64,000 bases of DNA. Source: Brevibacterium linens ATCC 9172. Its GTDB lineage: Bacteria > Actinomycetota > Actinomycetes > Actinomycetales > Brevibacteriaceae. The position numbers and the translations under genes are program-made. Below are positions 10,957 to 19,446 of the stretch, in pieces (position 1 is the stretch's first letter; each line of letters begins with the position of its first letter). Location: assembly GCF_900169165.1 (NCBI RefSeq), contig NZ_FXYY01000019.1, forward strand, positions 1-64,000. Direction: 5' to 3'. The notes under the pieces were generated by a model. The model was given only the letters and a program-made list of their open reading frames with translations, did not search any database and was not told the origin of the DNA.

Positions 10957-11511
10957 ATGAGAGTCATCAGATTCTTCGAGGACTGGGTCATCATCGCCTC
11001 GTTCATGATGATTGTGATCGTCACCTTCGTCAACGTCCTCTCCCGCTACATCTTCAAGGCCTCGCTGGCCTTCTCGGAGGAGATCACCATCAACCTCCTC
11101 GTCGTGCTCACGATGATGGGAGCCGTCGTCGGGATCCGCCTCGGCGCGCATCTCGGGTTCACCTACCTCGTCGAGAATGCGAAGGCAGGGACCCGCCGCG
11201 GACTGCTCTTCACCGGCACCGGACTCATCGTCGTCTTCCTCGCCGTCCTCCTCATCTGGGGTGGGGAGATGACGATCGCGCAGGGTCTGCGCGGCCGGGC
11301 GACCCCGTCGCTGGGCATCCCGCAGTGGCTGTTCACCCTGTCCATCCCGTTGGCCGGTCTGCTCGGAATCATCCGCAGCATCCAGGCCCTGCGGACGGCT
11401 CTGGGTGAGGACACCTCCGCCGAGGCGGTCGTCGACAGGCTCGCCGGTGAGGCGACCCCGACCGTCGACTCGTCCGAATTCTCGTCAGATGTCAAGGGAG
11501 GTCGGAAATGA
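10957..11511 (+). CDS. dctQ: TRAP transporter small membrane subunit (DctQ)
   Basis: This is a 184-residue membrane protein with four predicted helices. The motif around NVLSRYIFKASLAFSEEITI is characteristic of DctQ: a conserved Arg-Tyr followed by an acidic residue pair near the end of helix 1-2. Its start lies 1 bp after the dctP stop and its end overlaps dctM by ATGA, so P, Q and M are one translational unit. The C-terminal 30 residues are hydrophilic and carry a copy of the recurrent 10-mer at about 11423. Confidence 0.85.
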   Translation: MRVIRFFEDWVIIASFMMIVIVTFVNVLSRYIFKASLAFSEEITINLLVVLTMMGAVVGIRLGAHLGFTYLVENAKAGTRRGLLFTGTGLIVVFLAVLLIWGGEMTIAQGLRGRATPSLGIPQWLFTLSIPLAGLLGIIRSIQALRTALGEDTSAEAVVDRLAGEATPTVDSSEFSSDVKGGRK

Positions 11512-13028
11512 TCGCGCTTCTGCTCTTCGGCAGCTTCTTCCTCTTCCTCGGCCTCGGGATCCCCGTCGCCTTCGCCCTCGGCCTGTCCGCCGTCGTCACG
11601 CTCGTGACCACCGACGGCTTCCAGGTCCTCGACGTCGTGCCCTCGGTGATGTTCCCGTCGATGAGTTCGGGCACGCTGCTGGCGATCCCGTTCTTCATCC
11701 TCGCCGGCATCGTCATGCAGTACACGGGCATCTCACAGCGGCTCGTCGACCTCGCGTTCCTCATCTTCGGACGTCTGCGCCACGGCCTGGCCGCGGTGAC
11801 GATCATCTCCGCGTTCTTCTTCTCCGCGATCTCCGGATCGGGGCCGGCCACCGTGGCCGCGATCGGTGCGATCCTCATCCCCGCGCTCGTGCGTCACGGA
11901 TACCAGAAGAAGCATGCGGTCTCCCTCGTCGCGGCCTCCGGGTCGATGGGCATCGTCGTGCCCCCGTCGATCGCGTTCATCATCTTCGCCGTCGTCGTCG
12001 CCGAGTTCGGCAAGATCTCGATCTCCCGGCTGTTCATCGCCGGCATCGTGCCCGGCATCATCATGGCGCTCGCATTCTTCATCGCCGCACTGTTCGTCCC
12101 GCGGGTGCGTGAGCTCGCCGGTCTGCCGGTGAGGGCCACGACCGGCGCCGAGGCGGGGGCCGGGTCGACGTCGACTGCGGCGGGTTCTGATTCCGCCGGC
12201 AACGGCGGTTCGGGTGCGTCTGTGGCAGGCGATTCTGCGGCAGCGGGGAAGACTCAGCTGCTGACGACGAACGGGAAGGCCGCCTCGGCGAGTTCCGGAT
12301 CCACCGGATCGGGCGTCGGAACCGTCGATCCGACGGTCACGGACCATCACGACGGCGGGTTCGGCGAGTTCATGTCCGCGCTGGTCAAGGCCATTCCCGG
12401 GCTGCTCATCCCGGTGATCATCCTCGGCGGGATCTACGGCGGAATCTTCACCCCCACCGAGGCGGGAGCCGTCGCATCCGTGTACGCGCTCGTCGTCGGG
12501 GTGTTCGTCTACCGGGAGCTGAGCTGGAAGGACATGCCGAAGGTGTTCCTCGAGTCCGGGGTCTCGACCGCGGTCATCATGTTCATCGTCGGCGTGGCCA
12601 GCCTCTTCTCCTATGTCATCACCGTCGAGGGGGTGGCCGACCGGATCTCGACGGCGGTGCTGGGAGTGACGGACAACAAGTACCTCATCCTCGCGGCGAT
12701 CACGATCATTTTGCTCATCGTCGGGGCCTTCGTCGACGCGATCAGCGCGTTCTACCTGTTCGTCCCGATCCTCGTGCCGATCCTCATCGGCGTGGGCGTG
12801 GACATGACGACGATCGGTGTGTTCATGACCGTCAACCTCGCCATCGGTCTGTTCACCCCGCCGGTCGGGCTCAACCTGTATGTGGGCGCGGGCATCGGGA
12901 AGATCAGACTCGAGGAGGTCGCGCGCGGAATCATGCCGTTCCTCATCTGCGCGATCATCGCTCTGCTGCTCATCACCTACATCCCGGCGATCTCGAACTG
13001 GCTGCCCGACCTGCTCGGGGTCGGGTAG
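11508..13028 (+). CDS. dctM: TRAP transporter large permease (DctM) with inserted linker
   Basis: The 506-residue sodium-dependent permease subunit has many predicted helices and the usual DctM motifs (SGSGPATVAAIGAI, GSMGIVVPPSIAFI, FTPTEAGAVA, TPPVGLNLYV). Family members are about 425-430 residues. The excess is explained by a hydrophilic Ser/Gly/Ala/Thr-rich insertion at about residues 208-280, between the two halves of the permease, which would face one side of the membrane. The insertion is bounded by inverted copies of the recurrent 10-mer at 12147 and 12280. The core motifs are intact, so the protein is probably functional. Confidence 0.86.
   Translation: MIALLLFGSFFLFLGLGIPVAFALGLSAVVTLVTTDGFQVLDVVPSVMFPSMSSGTLLAIPFFILAGIVMQYTGISQRLVDLAFLIFGRLRHGLAAVTIISAFFFSAISGSGPATVAAIGAILIPALVRHGYQKKHAVSLVAASGSMGIVVPPSIAFIIFAVVVAEFGKISISRLFIAGIVPGIIMALAFFIAALFVPRVRELAGLPVRATTGAEAGAGSTSTAAGSDSAGNGGSGASVAGDSAAAGKTQLLTTNGKAASASSGSTGSGVGTVDPTVTDHHDGGFGEFMSALVKAIPGLLIPVIILGGIYGGIFTPTEAGAVASVYALVVGVFVYRELSWKDMPKVFLESGVSTAVIMFIVGVASLFSYVITVEGVADRISTAVLGVTDNKYLILAAITIILLIVGAFVDAISAFYLFVPILVPILIGVGVDMTTIGVFMTVNLAIGLFTPPVGLNLYVGAGIGKIRLEEVARGIMPFLICAIIALLLITYIPAISNWLPDLLGVG
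12146..12290. repeat. Inverted pair of the recurrent 10-mer bounding the DctM insertion
   Basis: CGCCGAGGCGG (12146-12156) and CCGCCTCGGCG (12280-12290) are 11-bp perfect inverted repeats 123 bp apart. The sequence between them encodes a low-complexity segment absent from typical DctM proteins. Confidence 0.65.
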
Positions 13029-13144
13029 TTCGGGCTGCCTGCTGTCGGGGTCGGTGCCTGCGGGAGTCGGCCTCGGCTGGTGGGCCCGGCCATTCGGTCG
13101 GGCCGGGAATCTCACGTCTCACTCACCTCTGTCGAAGGAGAATC

Positions 13145-13912
13145 ATGGAACCGTATCTGCTCACGAACAAGACGGCCCTGGTCACCGGTGCCGCGCAGGG
13201 CATCGGCCTGGCCATCGCCACCGCACTGGCCAGGCGGGGCGCCTCGGTCGGGATCGTCGACCTCAAGGGTGCGGAGGAGGCCGCGGCCGGGCTGGCTTCG
13301 GAGTACCCGGATCAGCGATTCGCGGCGTTCTCACTCGATGTCCGCGACGCCGACGAGGTGACGGCCGCGGTGGGGTCGTTCGTGTCGACCTTCGGGGGTC
13401 TCGATATCCTCGTCAACAATGCGGGCACGGCCGCGCGCATCGGCATCGATGAGATCACCGTCGAACAGTGGCAGCGTGATATCGAGACCAACCTCGGTGG
13501 GACGTTCAACTTCATCAAGGCCGCCGTCCACCCGCACATGTGGGAGGCCGGGAGCGGGTCGATCATCAACATCTCGTCGATCTCGGGCATCAACGGGGGA
13601 GCGGTCTCCGACGGGGAGGCCGGTGCCCGCTCGGGTCCGGCGTATGCGGCGAGCAAGGGCGGGATCATCGCCCTGACGAAATGGGTGGCCAAGGAGTACG
13701 GACGCCGGGGCATCCGCTGCAATTCGGTGGCGCCGGGACCGGTCGAATCCGCGCTCACCGTCGGGCAGACCTATGACACCTCGGGTCAGGCGCTCGACCG
13801 CATGGGTCAGCCGGATGAGATCGCCGAGGCGGTCGCCTACCTCGCCACCGACGGTGCTGCATTCACGACGGGACAGATCCTGCGCGTCGACGGAGGGGCC
13901 GTGATGTCGTGA
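13145..13912 (+). CDS. Short-chain dehydrogenase/reductase, classical type
   Basis: The 255-residue classical SDR has the cofactor loop TGAAQGIG (residues 14-21), NNAG (91-94), catalytic Ser near 144-145, and Y167/K171 in YAASK. V-D-L at the end of beta-2 suggests NAD(H) preference. Start ATG 13145 follows GAAGGAG by 6 bp. It lies 116 bp after dctM in the same direction and just before a hairpin, so it is probably the last gene of the betaine-associated operon. The substrate is unknown; together with the first SDR it gives the pathway two oxidoreductase steps. Confidence 0.8.
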   Translation: MEPYLLTNKTALVTGAAQGIGLAIATALARRGASVGIVDLKGAEEAAAGLASEYPDQRFAAFSLDVRDADEVTAAVGSFVSTFGGLDILVNNAGTAARIGIDEITVEQWQRDIETNLGGTFNFIKAAVHPHMWEAGSGSIINISSISGINGGAVSDGEAGARSGPAYAASKGGIIALTKWVAKEYGRRGIRCNSVAPGPVESALTVGQTYDTSGQALDRMGQPDEIAEAVAYLATDGAAFTTGQILRVDGGAVMS

Positions 13913-13956
13913 GTCGCTGACATTGTCGGTCGCTGGAGCGGTCGGTCGCGAGCAGA

Positions 13957-13993
13957 CGATCCCCGCAGCATTCTCAGGATGGTGCGGGGATCG
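13957..13993. terminator. Hairpin between convergent genes
   Basis: CGATCCCCGCA (13957-13967) and TGCGGGGATCG (13983-13993) form a perfect 11-bp stem with a 15-nt loop. It lies 45 bp after the SDR stop and 40 bp before the end of the convergent PCC-domain gene, so it can serve both strands. Confidence 0.7.
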
Positions 13994-14032
13994 TTGCGTC
14001 GGCGGATCTGTCCGGTTGGGCGACGTGCGCGG

Positions 14033-14986
14033 TCAGTCGGTGCGGCGGACGAAGAGTTCGAAGGTCACCGCCACCGGGTTGGCTCCGGATTCGAGGGTGC
14101 CGAAGCTGACCTCTCCGGCGACGTCGACGACTTCGCCGGAGAGGGTGATCTGTGGAGTTGTGTTCTGCGCTCCGGTCACGGCGCCGCTCAGATGGGTGAA
14201 CTCGACAGCCGGCCACGGGGCGGTGCCATCGGCGAACACGGCTCCGGTCGTACTGCCGAGACTCGCGACCACCTCGGCGGAGTCGAAGCCGGCGGTCCGG
14301 CAGACGGCGAGGACCGCCTCGTCGAGGATCTCACCGGGACGGATCCGGGAGACGACGGCATCGGGGAAGGCCGAGTCTTCGACCGCCTCGCCGAGGGGGC
14401 GCACCGATTCCGTCGGGCATCTGTCGGCAGGGATCGGCGCGAACGCGGAGAACCCGGTCTCGGGATCGACGTCGCTGATCAGTCGCGCGTCGTCGAGGGC
14501 GAAGAGTCGGATGGTCAGCCCTGACGGCCCTGCCAGCGTGCCCGGCAGCAGATGTCCGCCTCTGGCTTCGTTGTCGGGACCGGTCCACGATGCGTGGACG
14601 TGGCTGAACGGAGAGCCGTCACGGACGCCGATGGTGGCCGATGCATGACGCAGTCGGGTGGGGACATCGACGCTGAATGCCTCGGTGAAGGACATCGGGT
14701 GCTCTGCGTCGGGACCGTAGGCGGGGTGGACGTAGTCGATGTGTCCGAAGTCCCCGGACACGAACTCTGCCATGATGCCGGGAACGGCGAAATCGGTCAG
14801 CGACTGCTCGAGGGCGCTGAACAGGTCCGCGCCCTCCGGCAGTTCGAGGAGGTGCTCAGTGCAGCGGGTCGGGACGGAGACGATGCGGGGACTCTGTCGC
14901 TGTCCCGCGTGGATGACCGTCGTTCCCGGCGCTTTGAGTGGGAAGGTCGGCTGCGGCAGGTCTGTCGTCTCGGCTCCATTGCTCAT
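14033..14986 (-). CDS. Protein with two tandem PCC (DUF296) domains
   Basis: This is a 317-residue soluble protein. The first half (about residues 30-180) has the PCC/DUF296 pattern: HLLELPEGADLF near its start, then HVHASW and GGHLLPGT, which place three histidines as in the metal-binding site of bacterial PCC proteins. The second half (about 190-315) repeats the fold more loosely (EFTHLSGAVTG) and lacks the His-x-His pair, so only the N-terminal copy is likely to bind metal. PCC proteins are usually single-domain with about 130-150 residues. It stands alone, convergent with the SDR, and its function is not known. Confidence 0.6.
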   Translation of the reverse strand: MSNGAETTDLPQPTFPLKAPGTTVIHAGQRQSPRIVSVPTRCTEHLLELPEGADLFSALEQSLTDFAVPGIMAEFVSGDFGHIDYVHPAYGPDAEHPMSFTEAFSVDVPTRLRHASATIGVRDGSPFSHVHASWTGPDNEARGGHLLPGTLAGPSGLTIRLFALDDARLISDVDPETGFSAFAPIPADRCPTESVRPLGEAVEDSAFPDAVVSRIRPGEILDEAVLAVCRTAGFDSAEVVASLGSTTGAVFADGTAPWPAVEFTHLSGAVTGAQNTTPQITLSGEVVDVAGEVSFGTLESGANPVAVTFELFVRRTD

Positions 14987-15049
14987 GGCTCGATTATCGT
15001 CGGCGGCCAGCGTCGATGTCGCCGAGAATCCATGTCGTGGAACGTGAAC

Positions 15050-15751
15050 TCAGGCGTTCGAGGTTACGGCGGCGGCCGCCTCGGCGCGGGTTCGTCTCTT
15101 CTTCTCAGCGAGGTGGCCGATCACGGCTGCGGCGGCGATCATGACGGCGACGAGGGCGATGCCGATCCACTGATTGAGCATGAGCGTGGCGGCACCGGCC
15201 AGAGCGCCGATGAGGATGAGGACGACGGCCAGTGCCCGGCGGATCCAGCGGACATTGTCACCGCCGGCCAGGCTCGAGTCGGCGGCGAGGCCGACGATCG
15301 TCGAGGTCACGACCACGGTGGTGACGTCGGCGATCTTCATCTTCCGTGCGGCCGCGGCCTGCGCACCCATGAGCGCGGACAGGGCCGAGGTGAAGATCGT
15401 GCCGGCCAGCCCGATCTCGGGGTCGGGAACGACCGCGACGTAGACGGACAATGCGGCACAGCCGACGGCGACGGCCGAGAAGATCACGGTCGTCCGATGG
15501 TGCCAATTCTCGCCGATGTCGCCGAGGACGCGCCCGGACAGTGCCGCGCCGATCATGAAGAACACGAGTGCGAGGGCGGGACGGAGGACGGGGACGCCGT
15601 CGGCGCCGGCCAGACCCATGCCGAGGATGACGACGTTGCCGGTCATGTTCCCGGTGAAGACCTTGTCGAAGCCGAGGTAGCCGATCGCGTCGACCATCCC
15701 GGTCGAGAAGGTCAGCAGCAGCAGCATGGCCAGGTCGAGGCGACGAGTCAT
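15050..15751 (-). CDS. YoaK/DUF1275 family membrane protein
   Basis: The 233-residue membrane protein has about six predicted helices. The N-terminal GMVDAIGYLGFDKVFTGNMTGN is the family signature of DUF1275 (YoaK). An upstream in-frame start at 15853 was rejected because AAAGGACC lies just before ATG 15751 and the extra 34 residues would run through the operator-like palindrome. It is divergent from the gamma-glutamyltransferase and shares a 200-bp intergenic region with it. The function of the family is not established. The C-terminus (AEAAAAVTS) carries a copy of the recurrent 10-mer at about 15076. Confidence 0.75.
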   Translation of the reverse strand: MTRRLDLAMLLLLTFSTGMVDAIGYLGFDKVFTGNMTGNVVILGMGLAGADGVPVLRPALALVFFMIGAALSGRVLGDIGENWHHRTTVIFSAVAVGCAALSVYVAVVPDPEIGLAGTIFTSALSALMGAQAAAARKMKIADVTTVVVTSTIVGLAADSSLAGGDNVRWIRRALAVVLILIGALAGAATLMLNQWIGIALVAVMIAAAAVIGHLAEKKRRTRAEAAAAVTSNA

Positions 15752-15810
15752 GAGGGTCCTTTCGGGGCGAGTGGAGCCGGCGGCAGTGCCGGAATGTCGC
15801 CATAAGGTGT

Positions 15811-15827
15811 AGTTTGTATACAAAACT
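15811..15827. promoter_or_regulatory. GntR-type operator in the yoaK/ggt divergent region
   Basis: AGTTTGTATACAAAACT contains the perfect 12-bp palindrome TTTGTATACAAA (15813-15824). TTGTATACAA is a classic operator for the FCD (FadR) subfamily of GntR regulators. Such a regulator is encoded right after the ggt gene (17763-18446), which makes autoregulation plus control of ggt and/or yoaK the simplest reading. Confidence 0.6.
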
Positions 15828-15954
15828 GTAATCAGGTGACTGGTGGCATGCAATCGAGAGGCAGTTCGGGATTGTCCGGGTATCGTCGGTATCGACCGCT
15901 CGAGGCTTGCCTGCCGAATGATGACCAGCTGACCACTGCCGAAGGACTTCGCCC

Positions 15955-17760
15955 ATGACTTTTACCCCGCCGCCGGCATTCACCACGCGGCCCACCCTCG
16001 AAGGCCACTTCGGGATGGCGGCATCGACGCACTGGTTGGCCACAGCAACATCGCAGGCGGTGCTCGAGCGCGGCGGGAACGCCTTCGACGCCGCCGTCGC
16101 CGGAGCCTTCGTCCTTCATGTCGTCGAACCCCACCTCAACGGGCCCGGCGGTGACATGACCGGAATCTTCGCCACCGCCGCAGAGCCTGCCCACCCGCAG
16201 GTGATGATGGGCCAAGGACCGGCTCCGGCCGCGGCGACGATCGAGCACTACCGCAGCGAGGGCCTCGATATGGTCCCGGGTTCCGGGGCTCTCGCCGCCG
16301 CCGTTCCCGGAGCCGTCGACTCGTGGCTCAACCTGCTCGAACACCACGGGACGTGGGACCTCGCCGACGTCCTCGACTTCGCCATCGACTACGCCGACAA
16401 CGGGCACCCGATCCTCGCTTCCGCTGCCGGGGCGATCGCCAAGGTCAGCGAACTCTTCACCGAACACTGGCAGAGCTCCGCGGCGCAGTGGATGCCCGAC
16501 AGCCGTGCTCCCGAGGCCGGCGAGCTGGTGTTCAACCACGCCTACGCCGAGGTGCTGCGCAGACTCATCGTCGCCGGCAACGGCCTCGGCTCGCGAGAGG
16601 AGCGGATCAGCGCAGCCCGACAGGAGTGGACGTCCGGGTTCGTCGCGCAGGCGATCGCCGACTTCATCTCCACCGCACACCGGCACTCGACCGGAGGCGA
16701 CCACGCCGGGGTGATGACGCTGGAGGACATTGCGGGCTTCTCTGCCGGCTTCGAAGATCCCGTCACCATCGACTTCCGCGGGTATGAGATCGCGAAGATC
16801 GGTGCCTGGGGTCAGGGTCCGGCGCTTCTGCAGACGCTGAAGATCCTCGAAGGGTTCAACGATGAGCGCCTCGACCCGTCGACCGAAAGCGGAGCGCACA
16901 CGATCCTCGAAGCGCTCAAGCTGGCCATGGCTGACCGTGACACGTACTACGGCGATGCCGACGTCGACCTCGACTGGCTGCTCAGCGAGGACTATGCGGC
17001 GGACCGGCGAGAACTCATCACCGAGGGGGCCTCCGGCGAATTCCGGCCCGGTTCCGGCCGGGACGGCTCCGCTCCCGCCTTCGCCACTCCGCTCATTCCC
17101 GAAGGCGCGGACAAGGAAGCACTCATCAAGGCGGGCATCGGGGAGCCGACCGTGCAGAAGAACGGCGTCAACAACGGCGACACCTGCCACCTCGACGTCG
17201 TCGACCGGTGGGGCAATATGATCTCGGCGACGCCGTCCGGAGGGTGGCTGCAATCCTCGCCGACCGTCCCCGGGCTCGGATTCTGCCTCGGCACCCGGCT
17301 GCAGATGATGTGGCTCGACGAGGCGGCCCCCTCGGCTCTGCGGCCGGGGAAGAGGCCGCGCACGACACTGACGCCGACGCTGATCTCGAAGGACGGGCAG
17401 CCGGTCCTCGCCCTCGGCTCCCCCGGCGGTGATCAGCAGGAACAGTGGCAGCTGCTGCTCATCCTGCGCATGCTCGTCGGCGGGTACGACGCGCAGGAGG
17501 CCATCGATGCCCCCGCTCTGCACACGACATCGTTGGCGGGGTCGTTCTGGCCGCGCACCTGGGTTCCGGGCGGAGCGGTCGTCGAGGACCGCCTCGGCGA
17601 GGATGTCATCAACGGACTCATTGCCCGCGGTCACGACGTGACCAGGGCGGGGGAGTGGGAGCTCGGGCGGCTGTCGTGCGTGACCGGGGATCCGGCGACC
17701 GGGCGGCTGAGCGCCGGAGCGAATCCGCGTGGGGCGCAGGGTTATGCAGCGGGCCGGTGA
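15955..17760 (+). CDS. Gamma-glutamyltransferase-family Ntn hydrolase
   Basis: The 601-residue precursor belongs to the gamma-glutamyltranspeptidase fold. Early motifs match (ATSQAVLERGGNAFDAAVAG, LNGPGGD). The autoprocessing/nucleophile threonine is T410 in NNGDTCHLDVVD, and SPGGDQQ lies in the small subunit. No signal peptide is visible, so unlike secreted GGTs it appears cytoplasmic. Several actinobacterial homologues of this type act on other amides or esters, so the substrate should not be assumed to be glutathione. It starts with GAAGGA upstream and is followed after 2 bp by a GntR regulator. Confidence 0.75.
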   Translation: MTFTPPPAFTTRPTLEGHFGMAASTHWLATATSQAVLERGGNAFDAAVAGAFVLHVVEPHLNGPGGDMTGIFATAAEPAHPQVMMGQGPAPAAATIEHYRSEGLDMVPGSGALAAAVPGAVDSWLNLLEHHGTWDLADVLDFAIDYADNGHPILASAAGAIAKVSELFTEHWQSSAAQWMPDSRAPEAGELVFNHAYAEVLRRLIVAGNGLGSREERISAARQEWTSGFVAQAIADFISTAHRHSTGGDHAGVMTLEDIAGFSAGFEDPVTIDFRGYEIAKIGAWGQGPALLQTLKILEGFNDERLDPSTESGAHTILEALKLAMADRDTYYGDADVDLDWLLSEDYAADRRELITEGASGEFRPGSGRDGSAPAFATPLIPEGADKEALIKAGIGEPTVQKNGVNNGDTCHLDVVDRWGNMISATPSGGWLQSSPTVPGLGFCLGTRLQMMWLDEAAPSALRPGKRPRTTLTPTLISKDGQPVLALGSPGGDQQEQWQLLLILRMLVGGYDAQEAIDAPALHTTSLAGSFWPRTWVPGGAVVEDRLGEDVINGLIARGHDVTRAGEWELGRLSCVTGDPATGRLSAGANPRGAQGYAAGR

Positions 17761-17762
17761 CC

Positions 17763-18446
17763 ATGGCTGATGCACACGATGGGCAGCACGATGTCGCCGC
17801 GCAGATCCGCACCGACATCATCAAGGGCAGGCTCGAACCCGGGGCCAAGCTGCGGGAGGTCGCCCTGGCCGAACGATACGAGGTCTCGCGGATTCCGATC
17901 CGGGAGGCGCTGCGTGCGCTCGAGGCCGACGGGCTCGTCGAGTCGCGGAAGTACAGTGGTTCGGTCGTCGCGCCCTCGCCGGCCGACGATGCCGAGGACC
18001 TGTTCGAGATCCGCATCGTGCTCGAATCGGCGACGGCGAAACGCGCTGCCCGCCGGGCGGCCGGGCTCAGTGCCAGCGGCGAGCACGATGTGCGGTGGTC
18101 GGAGATCCGCGCAGAGATCAATGAGATCCTCGAGGCCGGTGACGCCGTCATCGATCAGGAGCGATTTGAGGATCTCGCGGTGCTGAACATGCGATTCCAT
18201 TTCGCGATCGCTGAGCTCAGTGGGAGTCTGTCGTTCGTCAGCCTGCTGCGTCAGATCTCGGGCAAGATCGAGTGGCTGTACTCGCTCAACCTCATGCGCC
18301 GGGGGCCGCAGGCGTGGCCGGAGCATCGCGAGATCATCGCCGCCATCGACGCTGGACAGGTCGACCGGGCCGCCGAGGCCATGGCCCGGCACGTGCGCCG
18401 CAGCCGCGGTTCCTACTTCGCCACGATGTTCGATCCTTCCCGCTAG
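17763..18446 (+). CDS. GntR-family regulator with FCD effector domain
   Basis: The 227-residue FadR/FCD-type repressor has a winged helix at residues 10-75 (EVALAERYEVSRIPIREALRAL is cut by two residues of turn as usual) and an all-helical ligand domain with the metal/ligand positions in FHFAIAELSG and ARHVRRSRG. It follows the GGT gene by 2 bp and very probably regulates it. The palindrome TTTGTATACAAA upstream of ggt fits the operator consensus of the subfamily. The effector is unknown, likely the substrate or product of the GGT-like enzyme. Confidence 0.82.
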   Translation: MADAHDGQHDVAAQIRTDIIKGRLEPGAKLREVALAERYEVSRIPIREALRALEADGLVESRKYSGSVVAPSPADDAEDLFEIRIVLESATAKRAARRAAGLSASGEHDVRWSEIRAEINEILEAGDAVIDQERFEDLAVLNMRFHFAIAELSGSLSFVSLLRQISGKIEWLYSLNLMRRGPQAWPEHREIIAAIDAGQVDRAAEAMARHVRRSRGSYFATMFDPSR

Positions 18447-18448
18447 AA

Positions 18449-18504
18449 CTACCCGACGGCGGCTGAGCAACCTGGCGCCAGGTTGCTCAGCCGCCGTCAC
18501 GTAG
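18449..18504. repeat. 56-bp palindromic repeat, copy 1 (terminator-like)
   Basis: The repeat starts CTACCCGACGGCGG; its central 42 bp (18456-18497) are a perfect palindrome centred on GGCGCC. It sits between the stops of the convergent GntR and SRPBCC genes and could terminate both. Two further 56-bp copies are at 19546-19601 and 39912-39967. Confidence 0.8.
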
Positions 18505-18507
18505 TAA

Positions 18508-18999
18508 TCAGGCGAGGAGGCGGTCGAGTTTGTTGTAGCCCTCGACGATGCCGTGCTCCATGCCCGAGGCGACCATACCGTCGCGGGATTCGACCGAGTC
18601 GAAGATCGAGGTCGACGTCAGCCTGGTCCGTCCGTCGCCGAGGTCGGTGAGCGTGAGGATCTCGAGGTTGACCGCGTCCGGAAAACCTTCGAAGGTGAAG
18701 GTCTGGACGATGCGCTCGTTCTCCCGTACCTCGTGGAACGAACCGAAGAACGCGTACTCGCCGCGATCATCGGTCGAGACGTAGCTCCAGTTCCCGCCCG
18801 TTCTCGGATTCCATTCGCGGATCGTGTTCGTGATCGAGTCCGGACCGCACCACTTGACGAAGAGCTCGGGATCGATGTGGGCCCGGAACACCTTGTCCGG
18901 CGTGGCGGCGAAGTCGCGGGTGATCGACACGGTCTGCACACCCTCGGGGACGTCGAGCTTGAGAGTCGAATAATCGGCTGCGGTGTCTGTGGTGGCCAT
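18508..18999 (-). CDS. SRPBCC/AHSA1-family protein
   Basis: The 163-residue START-like (AHSA1) protein contains the typical ITRDFAATPDKVFRAHIDPE opening and WNPRTGGNWSY, and it ends in the C-terminal helix GMEHGIVEGYNKLDRLL. These proteins form a hydrophobic cavity; in actinobacteria they are often encoded with an ArsR repressor, as here. The ATG at 18999 was chosen because AAAGGAGC lies 5 bp before it and it follows the ArsR stop directly (stop 19001-19003). Function is unknown. Co-expression with an ArsR sensor suggests handling of a small hydrophobic effector or stress role. Confidence 0.78.
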   Translation of the reverse strand: MATTDTAADYSTLKLDVPEGVQTVSITRDFAATPDKVFRAHIDPELFVKWCGPDSITNTIREWNPRTGGNWSYVSTDDRGEYAFFGSFHEVRENERIVQTFTFEGFPDAVNLEILTLTDLGDGRTRLTSTSIFDSVESRDGMVASGMEHGIVEGYNKLDRLLA

Positions 19000-19000
19000 G

Positions 19001-19411
19001 TCATGCTCCTTTGCGTGATTTTCTGTGGGGTGAGTTGTCATCGGACCCCTTCGCCGAGGCGGCGCTCGGGTCCGAACCGTCCGTTGCCTCGTCCGCGTTC
19101 ATCGCTTCGAGGACGGTGTCGAGGCGCTGGTAGCGTTCCTCTGCCTGCTGCTTGTATCTTTCGATCCATTTCGTCATCAGATCGAACACATTGTCTTCGA
19201 GGTGGACCGGTCTGCGTTGGGCGTCACGGGTGCGGGAGACCAGTCCGGAGTCCTCGAGCACCTTGAGATGTTTCGATACGGCCTGCACGCTCACCTCATA
19301 GGGTTCGGCGAGTTCGTTCACCGTCGCATCGGCGACGCTGAGCCTGGCCACCATGTCCCGTCTCGTCGGATCGGCCAGGGCGGCGAAGACCTTGGACAAT
19401 TGATCGGCCAC
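19001..19411 (-). CDS. ArsR-family transcriptional repressor
   Basis: The 136-residue winged-helix repressor begins MADQLSKVFAALADPTRRDM and carries the recognition helix VSVQAVSKHLKVLEDSGLV. No metal-binding cysteine cluster is seen in the helix, so it is probably of the SRPBCC-associated, non-metal type. The GTG at 19411 was chosen because GGGAGG lies 6 bp upstream; a TTG at 19450 has no such site and falls inside an operator. The C-terminal tail (about 25 residues, Ser/Asp/Lys-rich) is longer than usual and includes the recurrent 10-mer at about 19047 (PSAASAKG). It is coupled to the SRPBCC gene. Confidence 0.8.
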   Translation of the reverse strand: MADQLSKVFAALADPTRRDMVARLSVADATVNELAEPYEVSVQAVSKHLKVLEDSGLVSRTRDAQRRPVHLEDNVFDLMTKWIERYKQQAEERYQRLDTVLEAMNADEATDGSDPSAASAKGSDDNSPHRKSRKGA

Positions 19412-19446
19412 GTGAGCCTCCCGTGCAACGCTGTCGAAACTGATAT

